This document shows positions 27,800-36,223 of a DNA stretch of 64,000 nt, piece after piece. The stretch spans positions 1 to 64,000 of the forward strand of contig NZ_LXLV01000073.1 of the NCBI RefSeq assembly GCF_001757995.1. Reading direction: 5' to 3'. A program made the position numbers and the translations under genes. How positions within the stretch are numbered: the first letter of the stretch is position 1; each line of letters starts with the position of its first letter. The stretch comes from Bacillus mycoides. GTDB taxonomy: Bacteria; Bacillota; Bacilli; Bacillales; Bacillaceae_G. Under the pieces are notes generated by a model. It searched no databases and was not told where the DNA came from. It saw only the letters and a program-made list of their open reading frames with translations.

Positions 27800-28022
27800 G
27801 TGAATCTCTCCTTTAGATGATATTCATGCGTTTTCACGCTTTTTTACACTATTTACGATTGTAAAGAAAACGCTACTAATATTCAAGGGCAAATTTGGTA
27901 AAATCGTGAATTAGAATGAATCTATCTAGTATCTTTACCAATTATGGGAGCTGTATCCTTCATTATATCGCCAAAATTTATTCATCATTTGTATACATAC
28001 TTTAAAAATAATATATGTCCAC

Positions 28023-28063
28023 AAAAAAGACTGCCAAAACAATTACGTTTCAGCAGTCTTTTT
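28023..28063 (-). terminator. Terminator of glyA
   Basis: On the minus strand AAAAGACTGC-TGAAAC pairs with GTTTTGGCAGTCTTTT, ending in a T-run just after the glyA stop codon. Confidence 0.9.
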
Positions 28064-28070
28064 CAATCTA

Positions 28071-29312
28071 TTATAGATCTGTATACATTGGGAATTTGCT
28101 CGTTAACGCTTCTACACGCTTACTTGCTTCTTCTAATGCAACTTCATTCTCATGATTTTTTAATGTATAAGCAATAAGTGCCGCAATTTCATCCATTTCT
28201 TCTAAACCGAAACCACGAGATGTTACAGCTGCTGTACCGATACGTACGCCGCTTGTTACAAATGGGCTTGCTGTTTCAAATGGAATTGTATTTTTGTTCA
28301 CTGTAATACCAACTTCATCTAATACGTGCTCTGCTACTTTACCTGTAATTTCTAAGTTACGAACATCAATCAAGATTAAATGATTGTCTGTTCCGCCAGA
28401 AACAAGTGTAAGTCCTTCTTTTTGAAGACCTTCAGCTAAGCGGTTCGCATTATTAATGATATTTTGTGCATATGTTTTAAACTCATCTTGTAGTGTCTCA
28501 CCAAATGCAACAGCTTTTGCAGCAATTACGTGCATAAGTGGACCACCTTGAATACCAGGGAAGATTGATTTATCAATTTGTTTTGCAAATTGCTCTTCAC
28601 ATAAAATCATACCACCACGTGGACCACGTAATGTTTTATGTGTTGTCGTTGTAACGAAATGTGCATGTGGTACTGGGTTTGGATGTAAACCAGCAGCTAC
28701 TAAACCAGCGATATGTGCCATATCAACCATAAAGTATGCGCCCACTTCATCTGCAATCTCACGGAATCGTTTGAAATCGATAACACGAGGATATGCACTT
28801 GCACCTGCAACGATTAATTTTGGTTTATGTTCTTTCGCTTTTGCTAATACATCATCGTAATTAATACGGTGAGATTCAGCATCCACGCCATATTCTACGA
28901 AATTATATTGTACTCCACTGAAGTTAACAGGGCTTCCGTGTGTTAAGTGACCACCATGAGATAAATTCATACCAAGTACTGTATCGCCTTGCTCTAAAAT
29001 CGTGAAGTATACTGCCATGTTCGCTTGTGCACCAGAATGTGGTTGAACATTTACATGCTCTGCGCCGAAAATTTCTTTCGCGCGATCACGTGCGATATCT
29101 TCTACTACGTCTACGTGTTCACAACCACCATAGTAACGTTTTCCAGGATATCCTTCAGCATACTTATTCGTTAAAACAGAACCTTGCGCCTCCATTACTG
29201 CTTCACTTACGAAGTTTTCCGAAGCAATTAACTCAATCTTTGAACGCTGTCTTCCTAGTTCTGCCTCAATTGCAGCAAATACCTTTTCATCTTGACGTTT
29301 TAAATGATCCAC
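28071..29312 (-). CDS. glyA: Serine hydroxymethyltransferase
   Basis: GlyA is the PLP enzyme that interconverts serine and glycine and charges tetrahydrofolate with one-carbon units. The product (413 residues) has the PLP-lysine motif [16 protein letters not shown], the substrate-binding [14 protein letters not shown] block and the [12 protein letters not shown] strand with the PLP-contacting Asp and His. I choose the GTG at 29312, which has GGGGGA 5 nt upstream; the TTG one codon earlier is too close to that site. Confidence 0.97.
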   Translation of the reverse strand: MDHLKRQDEKVFAAIEAELGRQRSKIELIASENFVSEAVMEAQGSVLTNKYAEGYPGKRYYGGCEHVDVVEDIARDRAKEIFGAEHVNVQPHSGAQANMAVYFTILEQGDTVLGMNLSHGGHLTHGSPVNFSGVQYNFVEYGVDAESHRINYDDVLAKAKEHKPKLIVAGASAYPRVIDFKRFREIADEVGAYFMVDMAHIAGLVAAGLHPNPVPHAHFVTTTTHKTLRGPRGGMILCEEQFAKQIDKSIFPGIQGGPLMHVIAAKAVAFGETLQDEFKTYAQNIINNANRLAEGLQKEGLTLVSGGTDNHLILIDVRNLEITGKVAEHVLDEVGITVNKNTIPFETASPFVTSGVRIGTAAVTSRGFGLEEMDEIAALIAYTLKNHENEVALEEASKRVEALTSKFPMYTDL

Positions 29313-29457
29313 CAAAATCCCCCTTTTCTGAACGAATTACATCAATTCCCAATAGTTTTTTCTCATTTATTCAGAAAAAACGAAAATTCAGGTTGTAATT
29401 CTTTCGAACCTTCATGTTTTCAACTACATTCTAACATGACTTTCTATATCATAAAAG

Positions 29458-29484
29458 AAAAAAAAAGACCAAAATTGGTCTTTT
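29458..29484 (-). terminator. Terminator of ywlG
   Basis: On the minus strand AAAGACCAA and TTGGTCTTT form a short stem followed by a run of T. It lies 80 nt past the ywlG stop codon, upstream of glyA. Confidence 0.75.
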
Positions 29485-29565
29485 CTTTCTTCTATTATAA
29501 AGTCAGACTACATACCTTTTACCTTTCGATATAAAGCTGTTATAAGACTTTATAATTTTTCATGT

Positions 29566-30138
29566 TTAACGGCAAGGAATAGCTTCCTCATTTGCCGCAT
29601 AAACAGCACGTGCTCCACCTATTAGTTTCCCACGTGTTTTCGCCATCGTTACATGCGCACTTCCTATTTCCTTCACACTTGTACGAACCGGTACAGCTAC
29701 ATGCTTTAAATGCATACCGATAAATGTATCGCCGATATCCATTCCTGCATCTGCTTTAATAAACTCAATTACTACCGGATCTTTAAAATTGTGATACGCA
29801 TACGTCGCTAATGCACCACCTGCTGATCTAACAGGCGTAACTGTTACAATTTCAAATTGATATTTCATCGCTACATCTCTCTCGACTACTAAAGCACGAT
29901 TTAAATGCTCACAACATTGAAACGCCAATTCAATACCTGTTCGTTCTTGAAATTGTTTTAATTCAGAAAAAATCGCCTCTGCCACTTCCATCGTTCCTGA
30001 TGTTCCAATTCTTTCACCCAGCACTTCGCTCGTGCTACACCCCACTACAAAAATTTGGCCACTTTGCAGCGTGGCTTGTTCTTGGAAATCAGAAAGCGAC
30101 ATTTGCAGCTGTTCTCTTACCTTTACGATCTCTGTCAT
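29566..30138 (-). CDS. ywlG: UPF0340 family protein YwlG
   Basis: The 190-residue product belongs to the UPF0340/TIGR01440 family, conserved in Firmicutes next to rpiB and glyA. It has [17 protein letters not shown] near residue 35 and the [16 protein letters not shown] block. Function is not established. The ORF is open 15 codons further upstream, but the ATG at 30138 follows AGGAAGAGG and matches the family start ([12 protein letters not shown]). Confidence 0.92.
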   Translation of the reverse strand: MTEIVKVREQLQMSLSDFQEQATLQSGQIFVVGCSTSEVLGERIGTSGTMEVAEAIFSELKQFQERTGIELAFQCCEHLNRALVVERDVAMKYQFEIVTVTPVRSAGGALATYAYHNFKDPVVIEFIKADAGMDIGDTFIGMHLKHVAVPVRTSVKEIGSAHVTMAKTRGKLIGGARAVYAANEEAIPCR

Positions 30139-30204
30139 TACGCCTCTTCCTTTCACAGGTTGGTTCACCAAATTATATTTCATACTACTTATAGTTAGAA
30201 TCTA

Positions 30205-30648
30205 TTACTTTGTTTCGTACGTTTTAATTTTTCCTACGCGGTTTTCGTGACGGCCACCTTCATAGTCAGTTGTTAGCCAAATTTTTGCGATATCACGTGC
30301 TAGACCAGCTCCAATTACACGCTCGCCCATTGCTAACATGTTAGTATCATTATGCTCTCTCGTCGCTTTCGCACTGAAAGTATCATGAACTAATGCACAA
30401 CGAATACCATTTACTTTGTTTGCTGCGATTGACATACCAATGCCTGTCCCGCAAACTAAAATGCCGCGATCCACTTCACCATTCGCGACCATTTCTGCTG
30501 CTGGAAACGCAAAATCAGGGTAATCAACAGAACCAGCTTCACATTCACAACCTAAATCAATATATTCAATATTTAACTCTTCTAATAAACTTACAAGTTC
30601 TTTACGGATATTCATACCGCCGTGATCAGATGCTACTACTACTTTCAT
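30205..30648 (-). CDS. rpiB: Ribose 5-phosphate isomerase B
   Basis: RpiB interconverts ribose 5-phosphate and ribulose 5-phosphate in the pentose phosphate pathway. The 147-residue product has the VVASDHGGMNIRKEL start, GILVCGTGIGMSIAANKV with the catalytic Cys, and the REHNDTNMLAMGERV segment. It follows ywlE, as in B. subtilis (ywlF). A GGAGGGG ribosome binding site precedes the ATG. Confidence 0.95.
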   Translation of the reverse strand: MKVVVASDHGGMNIRKELVSLLEELNIEYIDLGCECEAGSVDYPDFAFPAAEMVANGEVDRGILVCGTGIGMSIAANKVNGIRCALVHDTFSAKATREHNDTNMLAMGERVIGAGLARDIAKIWLTTDYEGGRHENRVGKIKTYETK

Positions 30649-30744
30649 TTTTACCCCTCCAAAGTTTCAATCAATTATCTTCATTTCACACTCGCTACCT
30701 TAAAGGAACGAAGTGATCTCCAATATCGTATTATACACGAAACA

Positions 30745-31185
30745 TCAACCTTCTGAATGTTTTTTCAGTAAAGTTTGTACAAGTTTTTCCATCTCTTCTA
30801 ACGTTTCTTTATAAATAGAAAGCGATCCGCCAAACGGATCTGAAATATCCTTACTTACACCCTCAGTTAATCCATATAATGTATCCAATTTCTTTTCAAC
30901 ACTCGGATAATGCCCAAGTACAATTTGCTTATGGTTTTCCGTCATTGTTACTACAATATCCGCCCAATCAACCAAAGCATCGTTTACCTGCTGTGAAGCA
31001 TGATCGATTACAATTCCTTTTTCAGCTAAAGCTTCCTTTGCATGTACCGATGCATCGCTTCCAGGATAGGCGAAAACACCAGCAGATTGCACTTCAAATT
31101 TACCTTCTCCATAATGACGAAGCAAAGCCTCAGCCATCGGACTACGGCATGTATTTCCAGTGCAAACAAATAACACCCGTTTCAT
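30745..31185 (-). CDS. ywlE: Low-molecular-weight phosphatase YwlE (protein-arginine phosphatase)
   Basis: The 146-residue product has the LMW-PTP P-loop [16 protein letters not shown] at residues 6-21, with catalytic Cys and Arg, and the distal SDISDPFGG-type acid loop (DISDPFGG, near residue 116). In B. subtilis YwlE removes phosphate from arginine residues placed by McsB. The Thr in CTGNTCR is the residue said to favour phosphoarginine in that family. Operon neighbours are rpiB and ywlG downstream. Confidence 0.93.
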   Translation of the reverse strand: MKRVLFVCTGNTCRSPMAEALLRHYGEGKFEVQSAGVFAYPGSDASVHAKEALAEKGIVIDHASQQVNDALVDWADIVVTMTENHKQIVLGHYPSVEKKLDTLYGLTEGVSKDISDPFGGSLSIYKETLEEMEKLVQTLLKKHSEG

Positions 31186-31266
31186 CTAAACCCACCCCTT
31201 TTTTCTGTTTCCTACCATTTATCATAGCGTACATTAGAATAGAACAAAAGAAATGTGAATATACGA

Positions 31267-31309
31267 AAGGCGCATTTCTCTTATATTTTTTCTAAGAAAA
31301 ATGCGCCTT
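31267..31309. other. Hairpin between EIIA gene and ywlE
   Basis: AAGGCGCATTT pairs perfectly with AAATGCGCCTT (11 bp) around an inner TCTTA/TAAGA stem. No T-run follows on either strand, so it is not a classical terminator. Confidence 0.5.
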
Positions 31310-31388
31310 ATCCACATATATGTGAAACCCTATTTCCAAGTGCCCAAAGTATTTTACCATACATAATGAACACACTACAAAACGAAAT

Positions 31389-31420
31389 AAGGAATCCATT
31401 TCATACGAAACAGATTCCTT
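31389..31420 (-). terminator. Hairpin after the EIIA gene (possible weak terminator)
   Basis: AAGGAATC pairs with GATTCCTT around a GTTTC/GAAAT inner stem 12 nt past the stop codon. The following sequence on the minus strand is only moderately T-rich. Confidence 0.5.
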
Positions 31421-31431
31421 TCATACAATAA

Positions 31432-31929
31432 TTATTTCATTGTAACTTTCATTACTTCTGTTGAACCTTTTGTAGCTGTTACACCTACAGTTGTCTTAAT
31501 AGACTCAGCTGCATCTGTGTTTGTAATAACGATTGGAGTAATTGTGCTTTTCGCTTTTTCACGAATTAATTCTAAGTCGAATGAGATTAATTTATCTCCA
31601 GCTTTTACAGCTTGTCCTTCAGAAACGTGAGCTTCGAAACCTTCACCTTCCATTTTTACAGTTTCTAATCCAACGTGGATTAAAATTTCTGTACCGTTTT
31701 TCGCTTTAATTCCAATAGCATGTTTCGTGTGGAATAATTGTACGATTTCACCATCGACTGGAGATACAACTACACCTTCAGTAGGATCGATTGCAACACC
31801 GTCACCCATCATACGACCAGCGAATACTGGATCTGGTACTTCTTCAATATTTTTCACTGCTCCAGTTAATGGAGCTACGATTGTTTCTTCATTTGTTTTT
31901 GAACCAAAACCGAATAATTTTTTAAACAT
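31432..31929 (-). CDS. crr: PTS glucose-type EIIA component
   Basis: The 165-residue protein is a stand-alone glucose-family EIIA (PTS EIIA 1 fold). The phosphorylated histidine is in EILIHVGLETVKMEGEGF, and GDKLISFDLELI and the FHTKHAIGIKAKNGTE segment carry further family features. It takes phosphate from HPr-P and passes it to EIIB domains lacking their own EIIA. It has a strong promoter and a cre-like site upstream. The symbol crr is by analogy; other names are possible in Bacillus. Confidence 0.88.
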   Translation of the reverse strand: MFKKLFGFGSKTNEETIVAPLTGAVKNIEEVPDPVFAGRMMGDGVAIDPTEGVVVSPVDGEIVQLFHTKHAIGIKAKNGTEILIHVGLETVKMEGEGFEAHVSEGQAVKAGDKLISFDLELIREKAKSTITPIVITNTDAAESIKTTVGVTATKGSTEVMKVTMK

Positions 31930-32026
31930 AGGATAGTCCTCCTTATAATTTACCTAAAAGTTTATAGGGCAATCTCTATTCAAGATCGAAATACACGTAA
32001 GACTTCATACTTCGAATGTTATACTG

Positions 32027-32040
32027 TAAAAACGCTTTCG
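32027..32040 (-). promoter_or_regulatory. cre-like CcpA site in the EIIA leader
   Basis: TAAAAACGCTTTCG matches 12 of 14 positions of the consensus TGWAANCGNTNWCA. It lies about 25-38 nt downstream of the predicted transcription start, a position where CcpA would act as a roadblock. Prediction only. Confidence 0.45.
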
Positions 32041-32071
32041 AAATAAATCATGTCATTACTACTAGACTCTT

Positions 32072-32100
32072 ATTGTAGCGCCTCACAAAATTCCAGTCAA
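32072..32100 (-). promoter_or_regulatory. Predicted sigma-A promoter of the EIIA gene
   Basis: On the minus strand TTGACT is followed after exactly 17 bp by TACAAT, giving a start near 32065 and a leader of about 135 nt. Confidence 0.65.
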
Positions 32101-32252
32101 TTCTGATTGTCTGAATAACAATGAGAAGTTAAATTCTACTTATATTTTCTCTTTTTTTCACTTACTTGTCTAGAGGTCTTTACTACATTTTATTTTTTGT
32201 TGTTAATTTGTAAAATTTCTTTCAAATTTTTGTTGAAATCCACTTGACTAAA

Positions 32253-32292
32253 GTAAGTAACTATTTTATCGTTACTTACATAAGGTAAGTAA
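32253..32292 (+). promoter_or_regulatory. Inverted-repeat operator upstream of the DoxX gene
   Basis: GTAAGTAAC (32253-32261) and GTTACTTAC (32271-32279) form a perfect 9-bp inverted repeat with a 9-bp centre, and a third half-site GTAAGTAA follows at 32285. A TTGACT at 32244 with TATCGT 17 bp on would place the repeat over the promoter spacer and -10 box. Such an arrangement suggests a dimeric repressor; which one is not known. Confidence 0.55.
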
Positions 32293-32315
32293 ATAACTTT
32301 TAGGAGGTTTTTAAA

Positions 32316-32702
32316 ATGATGGATATCGGTCTTCTTATTATTCGTCTTATTATAGGAATTACATTCATGGGTCACGGTGCTCAAAAATTATTTGGTTGGT
32401 TTGGTGGTTACGGCCTGAAAGGAACAGGTGGCTGGATGGAATCAATCGGTTTACGCCCTGGTGTATTTATGGCATTTATGGCTGGTGCAACTGAACTATT
32501 AGGTGGTTTCTTATTCGCAGCAGGTATTTTCACTGTAGTTGGTTCATTATTTATCGTAGGAACAATGTTAATAGCAATCTTCACAGTTCACGGAAAAAAT
32601 GGTTACTGGGTAACACAAAACGGATTTGAGTATAATTTAATGTTAATCGCTGTTGCAGTTGGTGTAGCTTTAATCGGCCCTGGCGCTTACGTTTTACTTT
32701 AA
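32316..32702 (+). CDS. DoxX family membrane protein
   Basis: The 128-residue protein has four membrane helices and the DoxX-family start IGLLIIRLIIGITFMGHGAQ, followed by KLFGWFGGYG and the GATELLGGFLFAAG helix. DoxX-type proteins in Bacillus (for example CatD) often belong to thiol- or quinone-stress regulons, with uncertain biochemical role. A clean AGGAGG precedes the ATG and a terminator follows. It is monocistronic. Confidence 0.9.
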   Translation: MMDIGLLIIRLIIGITFMGHGAQKLFGWFGGYGLKGTGGWMESIGLRPGVFMAFMAGATELLGGFLFAAGIFTVVGSLFIVGTMLIAIFTVHGKNGYWVTQNGFEYNLMLIAVAVGVALIGPGAYVLL

Positions 32703-32730
32703 TATTTATCTCTATTTCGAGATATTCACA

Positions 32731-32768
32731 AAAAAAGAGATTACTTCAAATTGAGGTAATCTCTTTTT
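32731..32768 (+). terminator. Terminator of the DoxX gene
   Basis: AAAGAGATTAC and GTAATCTCTTT form an 11-bp stem followed by T residues. Confidence 0.9.
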
Positions 32769-32862
32769 ACATCATCAAAAAAATATTATTTTCAGCAGGA
32801 GATTCCCATTGGTATCTTGTAAACAAACAATAAGTATTCATATTTAGAAAGGGGATTACAAC

Positions 32863-33474
32863 ATGTTATCCATTAATCCAAACGAACAAACCGAAAAAGA
32901 TAATTACAAATTACTAACAGGAAGTATTATTCCACGTCCTGTTGCATTCGTTACTTCTGTAACTAAAGATGGTGTATTGAACGGTGCGCCATATAGTTAT
33001 TTCAATATCGTCGCTGCCAATCCACCACTTATCTCGGTTTCAGTACAACGAAAAGAAGGAAAACCGAAAGACACTTCCCGAAACACAATCGAAAAAGGCG
33101 AATTTGTCGTACATATTTCTGATGAATCTTACGTAGAAGCAATTAACGAAACAGCGGCCAACCTACCTCCTAATGAAAGTGAAATCGAATTGGCAAAACT
33201 AACACCGATCGACAGTGATGTCATTTCAGTACCAGGGGTGAAAGAAGCAAACATTCGAATGGAATGCGTATTAGAACGCGCTATCCCGCTCGGTGGAACC
33301 GAAGACTCTCCAGCTTGTGACCTACTAATTGGCCGTGTCGTTCGCTTCCACGTCGCAGAACACTTATACGAAAACGGCCGAATTCACGCCGAAGAACTAA
33401 AACCAATAAGCCGCCTAGCAGGACACAACTACGCAAAACTAGGAGAACAATTTGAATTAGTAAGGCCAATTTAA
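32863..33474 (+). CDS. Flavin reductase-like FMN-binding protein
   Basis: The 203-residue protein has the FMN-binding split-barrel fold of the flavin reductase family: TGSIIPRPVAFVTSVTKDG and NGAPYSYFNIVAANPPLIS near the N-terminus, then KDTSRNTIEKGEFVVHI. Such proteins bind FMN and may supply reduced flavin, but the substrate is unknown. GAAAGGGG precedes the ATG. The stop codon TAA is part of the first bases of an interspersed repeat (TTAAAAGC). Confidence 0.88.
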   Translation: MLSINPNEQTEKDNYKLLTGSIIPRPVAFVTSVTKDGVLNGAPYSYFNIVAANPPLISVSVQRKEGKPKDTSRNTIEKGEFVVHISDESYVEAINETAANLPPNESEIELAKLTPIDSDVISVPGVKEANIRMECVLERAIPLGGTEDSPACDLLIGRVVRFHVAEHLYENGRIHAEELKPISRLAGHNYAKLGEQFELVRPI

Positions 33475-33640
33475 AAGCAGAAGCGGCTCGCTCAGAATGG
33501 GAGGAGGATGGAGCTTCTGACGTAGAGGCGCTTTTTGCCTCGCAGGAAGACGCGAAGCCACCGACCATTCTAGCCGCTGGAGCTAGATATCACCCTAAAA
33601 GTGGAGGCGGCTCGTCCAGAATCATAGGGCATTGGAGTCT
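33471..33640 (+). repeat. Interspersed GCGGCTCG repeat, copy B, plus a partial unit
   Basis: The unit runs from TTAAAAGCAGAAGCGGCTCG (33471) to TAGCCGCTGGAGCTAGAT (33588). AGCGGCT and AGAATGG near the left end pair with CCATTCT and AGCCGCT near the right, giving a long stem with an inner GAGGCGC/TGCCTC hairpin. A partial second unit (AAAAGTGGAGGCGGCTCG) follows from about 33595. Related copies are at 39623, 40980, 42811 and 42932. It resembles the bcr repeat group of B. cereus, but I cannot assign a number. Confidence 0.8.
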
Positions 33641-33658
33641 TTCATCACTCAAACATAA

Positions 33659-33688
33659 TATCCCCCGCTTAAAGCGGGGGATTTTTTT
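33659..33688 (+). terminator. Terminator of the flavin reductase gene
   Basis: ATCCCCCGCTT and AAGCGGGGGAT form an 11-bp stem followed by seven T. The T-run reaches the stop codon of the convergent small membrane-protein gene. Confidence 0.92.
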
Positions 33689-33965
33689 ATTGTAATTCTT
33701 CGTTCTTCTCCTCTATTGCAGGTAATTTCCCTTTTTTAGATTTACCAAGCTTTATAACAAAGAAATATAAAGAAAGTAATGTAATAAGGAAAACAATTAC
33801 GAATGGATACGGAGAATAAAAGGCACGCGCCGCCTCCGTTTTTCCTGCAACAAATTTTAATGATTCGATATCTAAAAACTCAGCAAACATTTGTACACCG
33901 AGCATACTAAACCAAAAAACAAAAAAACTAATAATAATACCAAAAACTTGTTTTAATCTCGTCAT
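33687..33965 (-). CDS. Small two-helix membrane protein, hypothetical
   Basis: The 92-residue protein has two membrane segments (about residues 6-30 and 52-71), a charged linker and a Lys/Glu-rich C-terminal tail (KKGKLPAIEEKNEELQ). It is probably co-transcribed with the mntP region upstream. I do not recognise a characterised family. Confidence 0.75.
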   Translation of the reverse strand: MTRLKQVFGIIISFFVFWFSMLGVQMFAEFLDIESLKFVAGKTEAARAFYSPYPFVIVFLITLLSLYFFVIKLGKSKKGKLPAIEEKNEELQ

Positions 33966-34025
33966 TTATACCACCCTTTCTATATTTGCGGCGTATTGTC
34001 TTCAAATGCACAGAAAGGAATTAAC

Positions 34026-34157
34026 TCACCATTCACGAATCAATTTAACCCAACCTAAAACCGCAATTTGCAAAATAATGCCCCAAAAGATAAGCCTACG
34101 TAACCACCTTGGAAAAAAAGTTATACATACGACATACCATTTCAGCAACCTATTCAT
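34026..34157 (-). CDS. Small ORF, 43 residues, Trp/Arg-rich hydrophobic peptide
   Basis: ATG at 34157 is preceded by GAAGGTGG at a good distance and opens a 43-codon ORF ending in TGA. The product starts MNRLLKWYVVC and has a single hydrophobic, basic segment with five Trp. It lies between mntP and the small membrane-protein gene on the same strand. Conservation was not tested. Confidence 0.6.
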   Translation of the reverse strand: MNRLLKWYVVCITFFPRWLRRLIFWGIILQIAVLGWVKLIREW

Positions 34158-34178
34158 ATTTTCCACCTTCGTATAAAA

Positions 34179-34727
34179 TTATATAGGAAAAAGGAGATAT
34201 AATCCAAATCCAACAAGAATAATACCACCTACTATTTCACCGTATGTGCCAAGCATATTTTTGGCATGGCTACCAAGCAATAAACCCATCCAAGCTAGTA
34301 ACATACTTATTAGTCCGAATAGTAATATCGTAATAATTGTCTCTGCTCCGTAAATTCCAAGACTAAGACCTACTGAAAAACTATCTATACTGACACCAAA
34401 TGCAAATACAAATAAACTAATTCCAATTGGAGCAGTTCTAGTCTCTTCCCCTTCTAAAATAGACGAATATACGATATAAAACCCTAGCCCAATTAATAAA
34501 ATAGCTCCTGCAAAATTCGCGACATCCCCATACCTCTCTGATAGAAAACGTCCTAATACCATTCCGATAAATGGCATAATAATATGAAATATCCCAATCG
34601 TCATACCGATATAAAGGATTTGTCTTAACTTTAATGTTACCATCCCCATACCGAGGCTCACTGAAAATGCATCCATCCCCAGGGCAAATGCCATAATTAT
34701 TAAAGGTATTAATTGTTCAAGTGTCAT
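34179..34727 (-). CDS. mntP: Manganese efflux pump MntP
   Basis: MntP exports Mn(II). The 182-residue product has six membrane helices and two repeated halves, each with the metal-binding motif: [17 protein letters not shown] near the N-terminus and [18 protein letters not shown] in the middle. It corresponds to B. subtilis ywlD by neighbourhood. A 9-bp hairpin (34736-34744 with 34768-34776) overlaps its ribosome binding site. Confidence 0.94.
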   Translation of the reverse strand: MTLEQLIPLIIMAFALGMDAFSVSLGMGMVTLKLRQILYIGMTIGIFHIIMPFIGMVLGRFLSERYGDVANFAGAILLIGLGFYIVYSSILEGEETRTAPIGISLFVFAFGVSIDSFSVGLSLGIYGAETIITILLFGLISMLLAWMGLLLGSHAKNMLGTYGEIVGGIILVGFGLYLLFPI

Positions 34728-34735
34728 TCATATCC

Positions 34736-34776
34736 CCCCTCGGACGTGCTACTTCACAATATGCTTATCCGAGGAG
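34736..34776 (-). promoter_or_regulatory. Hairpin overlapping the mntP ribosome binding site
   Basis: On the minus strand CTCCTCGGA can pair with TCCGAGGGG, which includes the purine-rich ribosome binding site (GAGGGGGG) of mntP. This could limit translation. The leader is too short and lacks the two-arm layout of a yybP-ykoY manganese riboswitch. Confidence 0.4.
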
Positions 34777-34804
34777 AAATATTCTGTTTGCTAAAGGTAC
34801 ATTA

Positions 34805-35845
34805 TCATTCAGTGATAATATGATGTCCCGCAGCTTTTGTTAAACGATTCATAATTGCATTTCCTATTCCTTCATTTGGGAATGATTCACTAAAAATGAC
34901 ATCTACTTCACTTGCATCAAACGTTCTAAGCACATCATATAACTTAGTCGCAACGCTGGCTAAATCGCTTCGCACACCGCAAGACAATACAATATCTGCA
35001 CTATACACACGCTGATACTCTTCTGTCGTTAAGACACCTACTTTAAATCCTTCTTTCTTTTTCTCATCCACAATACGTTGAATAAACTCACGGGACCCTT
35101 CAACAATACTAAGTGGCGCTTTCGGTGCATAATGTGTATATTTCATTCCAGGTGATTTCGGTTTTTCTTTCTCATCCTTTAAAGCTGGATCTAAAGAAAC
35201 ATTTCCTATCACTGCTTCTAATTGCTCCTTCGTAATCCCACCTGGACGTAAAATCGTCGGAACCTCGCTCGTACAATCAATTACAGTTGATTCAACTCCT
35301 ACTCCTGTTGCCCCGCCATCAACAATACCAGCAATTTTTCCATTTAAATCTTCATATACATGAGAAGCTAACGTTGGACTTGGGCGTCCTGAACGATTCG
35401 CACTCGGTGCCGCAACAGGCACGTTTGCCTCTTCAAGAAGAGCGAGCGCTACTGGATGATCCGGCATCCTCACTCCGACTGTATTAAGTCCTGCCGTGAC
35501 CCTCTCTGAAATCCCTTTTTTTCTCGGTAAAATGATTGTTAATGGTCCTGGCCAAAAATGTTCCATTAACTTTTCTGCAACCGGCGGAATTTCTCTTACA
35601 ATACCATCTAACTGAGATTTTGTTCCTATGTGGACAATCAGTGGATTATCGCTCGGTCTCCCTTTTGCTTCAAAAATTTTCGCTATCGCTTCATCATCCA
35701 TTGCGTTTGCTCCTAACCCATATACCGTTTCCGTCGGGAAGGCCACCGCTTCATTTTCTCTTAATAATCTCGCTGCTTCTTTTAATTGTGGATAATATTT
35801 TTTTCTTTCCACAACATTATCCACAATCCACATATTTGTATGCAT
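34805..35845 (-). CDS. ywlC: L-threonylcarbamoyladenylate synthase (TsaC/Sua5 family)
   Basis: The enzyme makes threonylcarbamoyl-AMP from threonine, bicarbonate and ATP for the t6A modification of tRNA. The 346-residue product is the long Sua5 form. Its catalytic domain (about 1-205) has AVAFPTETVYGLGANA, PLIVHIG and VAAPSANRSGRPSPT, and a C-terminal Sua5 domain follows a linker with SPGMKYTHYAP. The neighbours fit the B. subtilis ywlC region. The 5' end of the gene and its upstream region contain a DnaA-box cluster. Confidence 0.96.
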   Translation of the reverse strand: MHTNMWIVDNVVERKKYYPQLKEAARLLRENEAVAFPTETVYGLGANAMDDEAIAKIFEAKGRPSDNPLIVHIGTKSQLDGIVREIPPVAEKLMEHFWPGPLTIILPRKKGISERVTAGLNTVGVRMPDHPVALALLEEANVPVAAPSANRSGRPSPTLASHVYEDLNGKIAGIVDGGATGVGVESTVIDCTSEVPTILRPGGITKEQLEAVIGNVSLDPALKDEKEKPKSPGMKYTHYAPKAPLSIVEGSREFIQRIVDEKKKEGFKVGVLTTEEYQRVYSADIVLSCGVRSDLASVATKLYDVLRTFDASEVDVIFSESFPNEGIGNAIMNRLTKAAGHHIITE

Positions 35846-36223
35846 TTTTTCCCACGTCCTTTTCTACCATGAAATACTTGTCTATTTTTAGTTTACTATG
35901 AGATTTATCCAAAAGACAAACAAGGTTTATCCACAAAATGTGGATAAACCTTGTTAATCCGTGGATAACTTTGTGAATAGCTGACAATTTAGTATTATTG
36001 CATTTAGCTCTTTTATATTTTTACAAAAGTGTTCTAACTGTCGAATTCCCTCTGGCACTTTCTCTTTCTCTATAATGACAAAGTTAAAAAACTGAAAGAT
36101 TGTCACAGATTGTGGATGATTTGTGAGTAAGTACAATTGTCGAATATCTTTTTCTTTCATATACTGCAAAAACATTTCAAAAAAATATAAGAAAGTCTGT
36201 TTATCCACATTAGGTGTGAATAA
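35787..36223. promoter_or_regulatory. DnaA-box cluster at the ywlC-ywlB junction
   Basis: Perfect TTATCCACA boxes (either strand) lie at 35787-35795, 35817-35825, 35927-35935, 35939-35947 and 36201-36209. One-mismatch boxes are at 35905-35913, 35960-35968, 36111-36119 and 36215-36223. The two central boxes face each other inside a perfect 17-bp inverted repeat (35919-35935 and 35939-35955, 3-nt loop). B. subtilis has a DnaA-box cluster in the same ywlC region, from memory of ChIP studies. Confidence 0.85.

Noticed and set aside
31308-31316. Single TTATCCACA near the ywlE hairpin, and another at 63540-63548
   Set aside because: Isolated DnaA 9-mers are expected by chance and have no companions nearby; only the ywlC group is a cluster.
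34728-34804. yybP-ykoY manganese riboswitch before mntP
   Set aside because: The spacer is only 77 bp and lacks the paired arms and conserved loops of that class; only a simple hairpin is visible.
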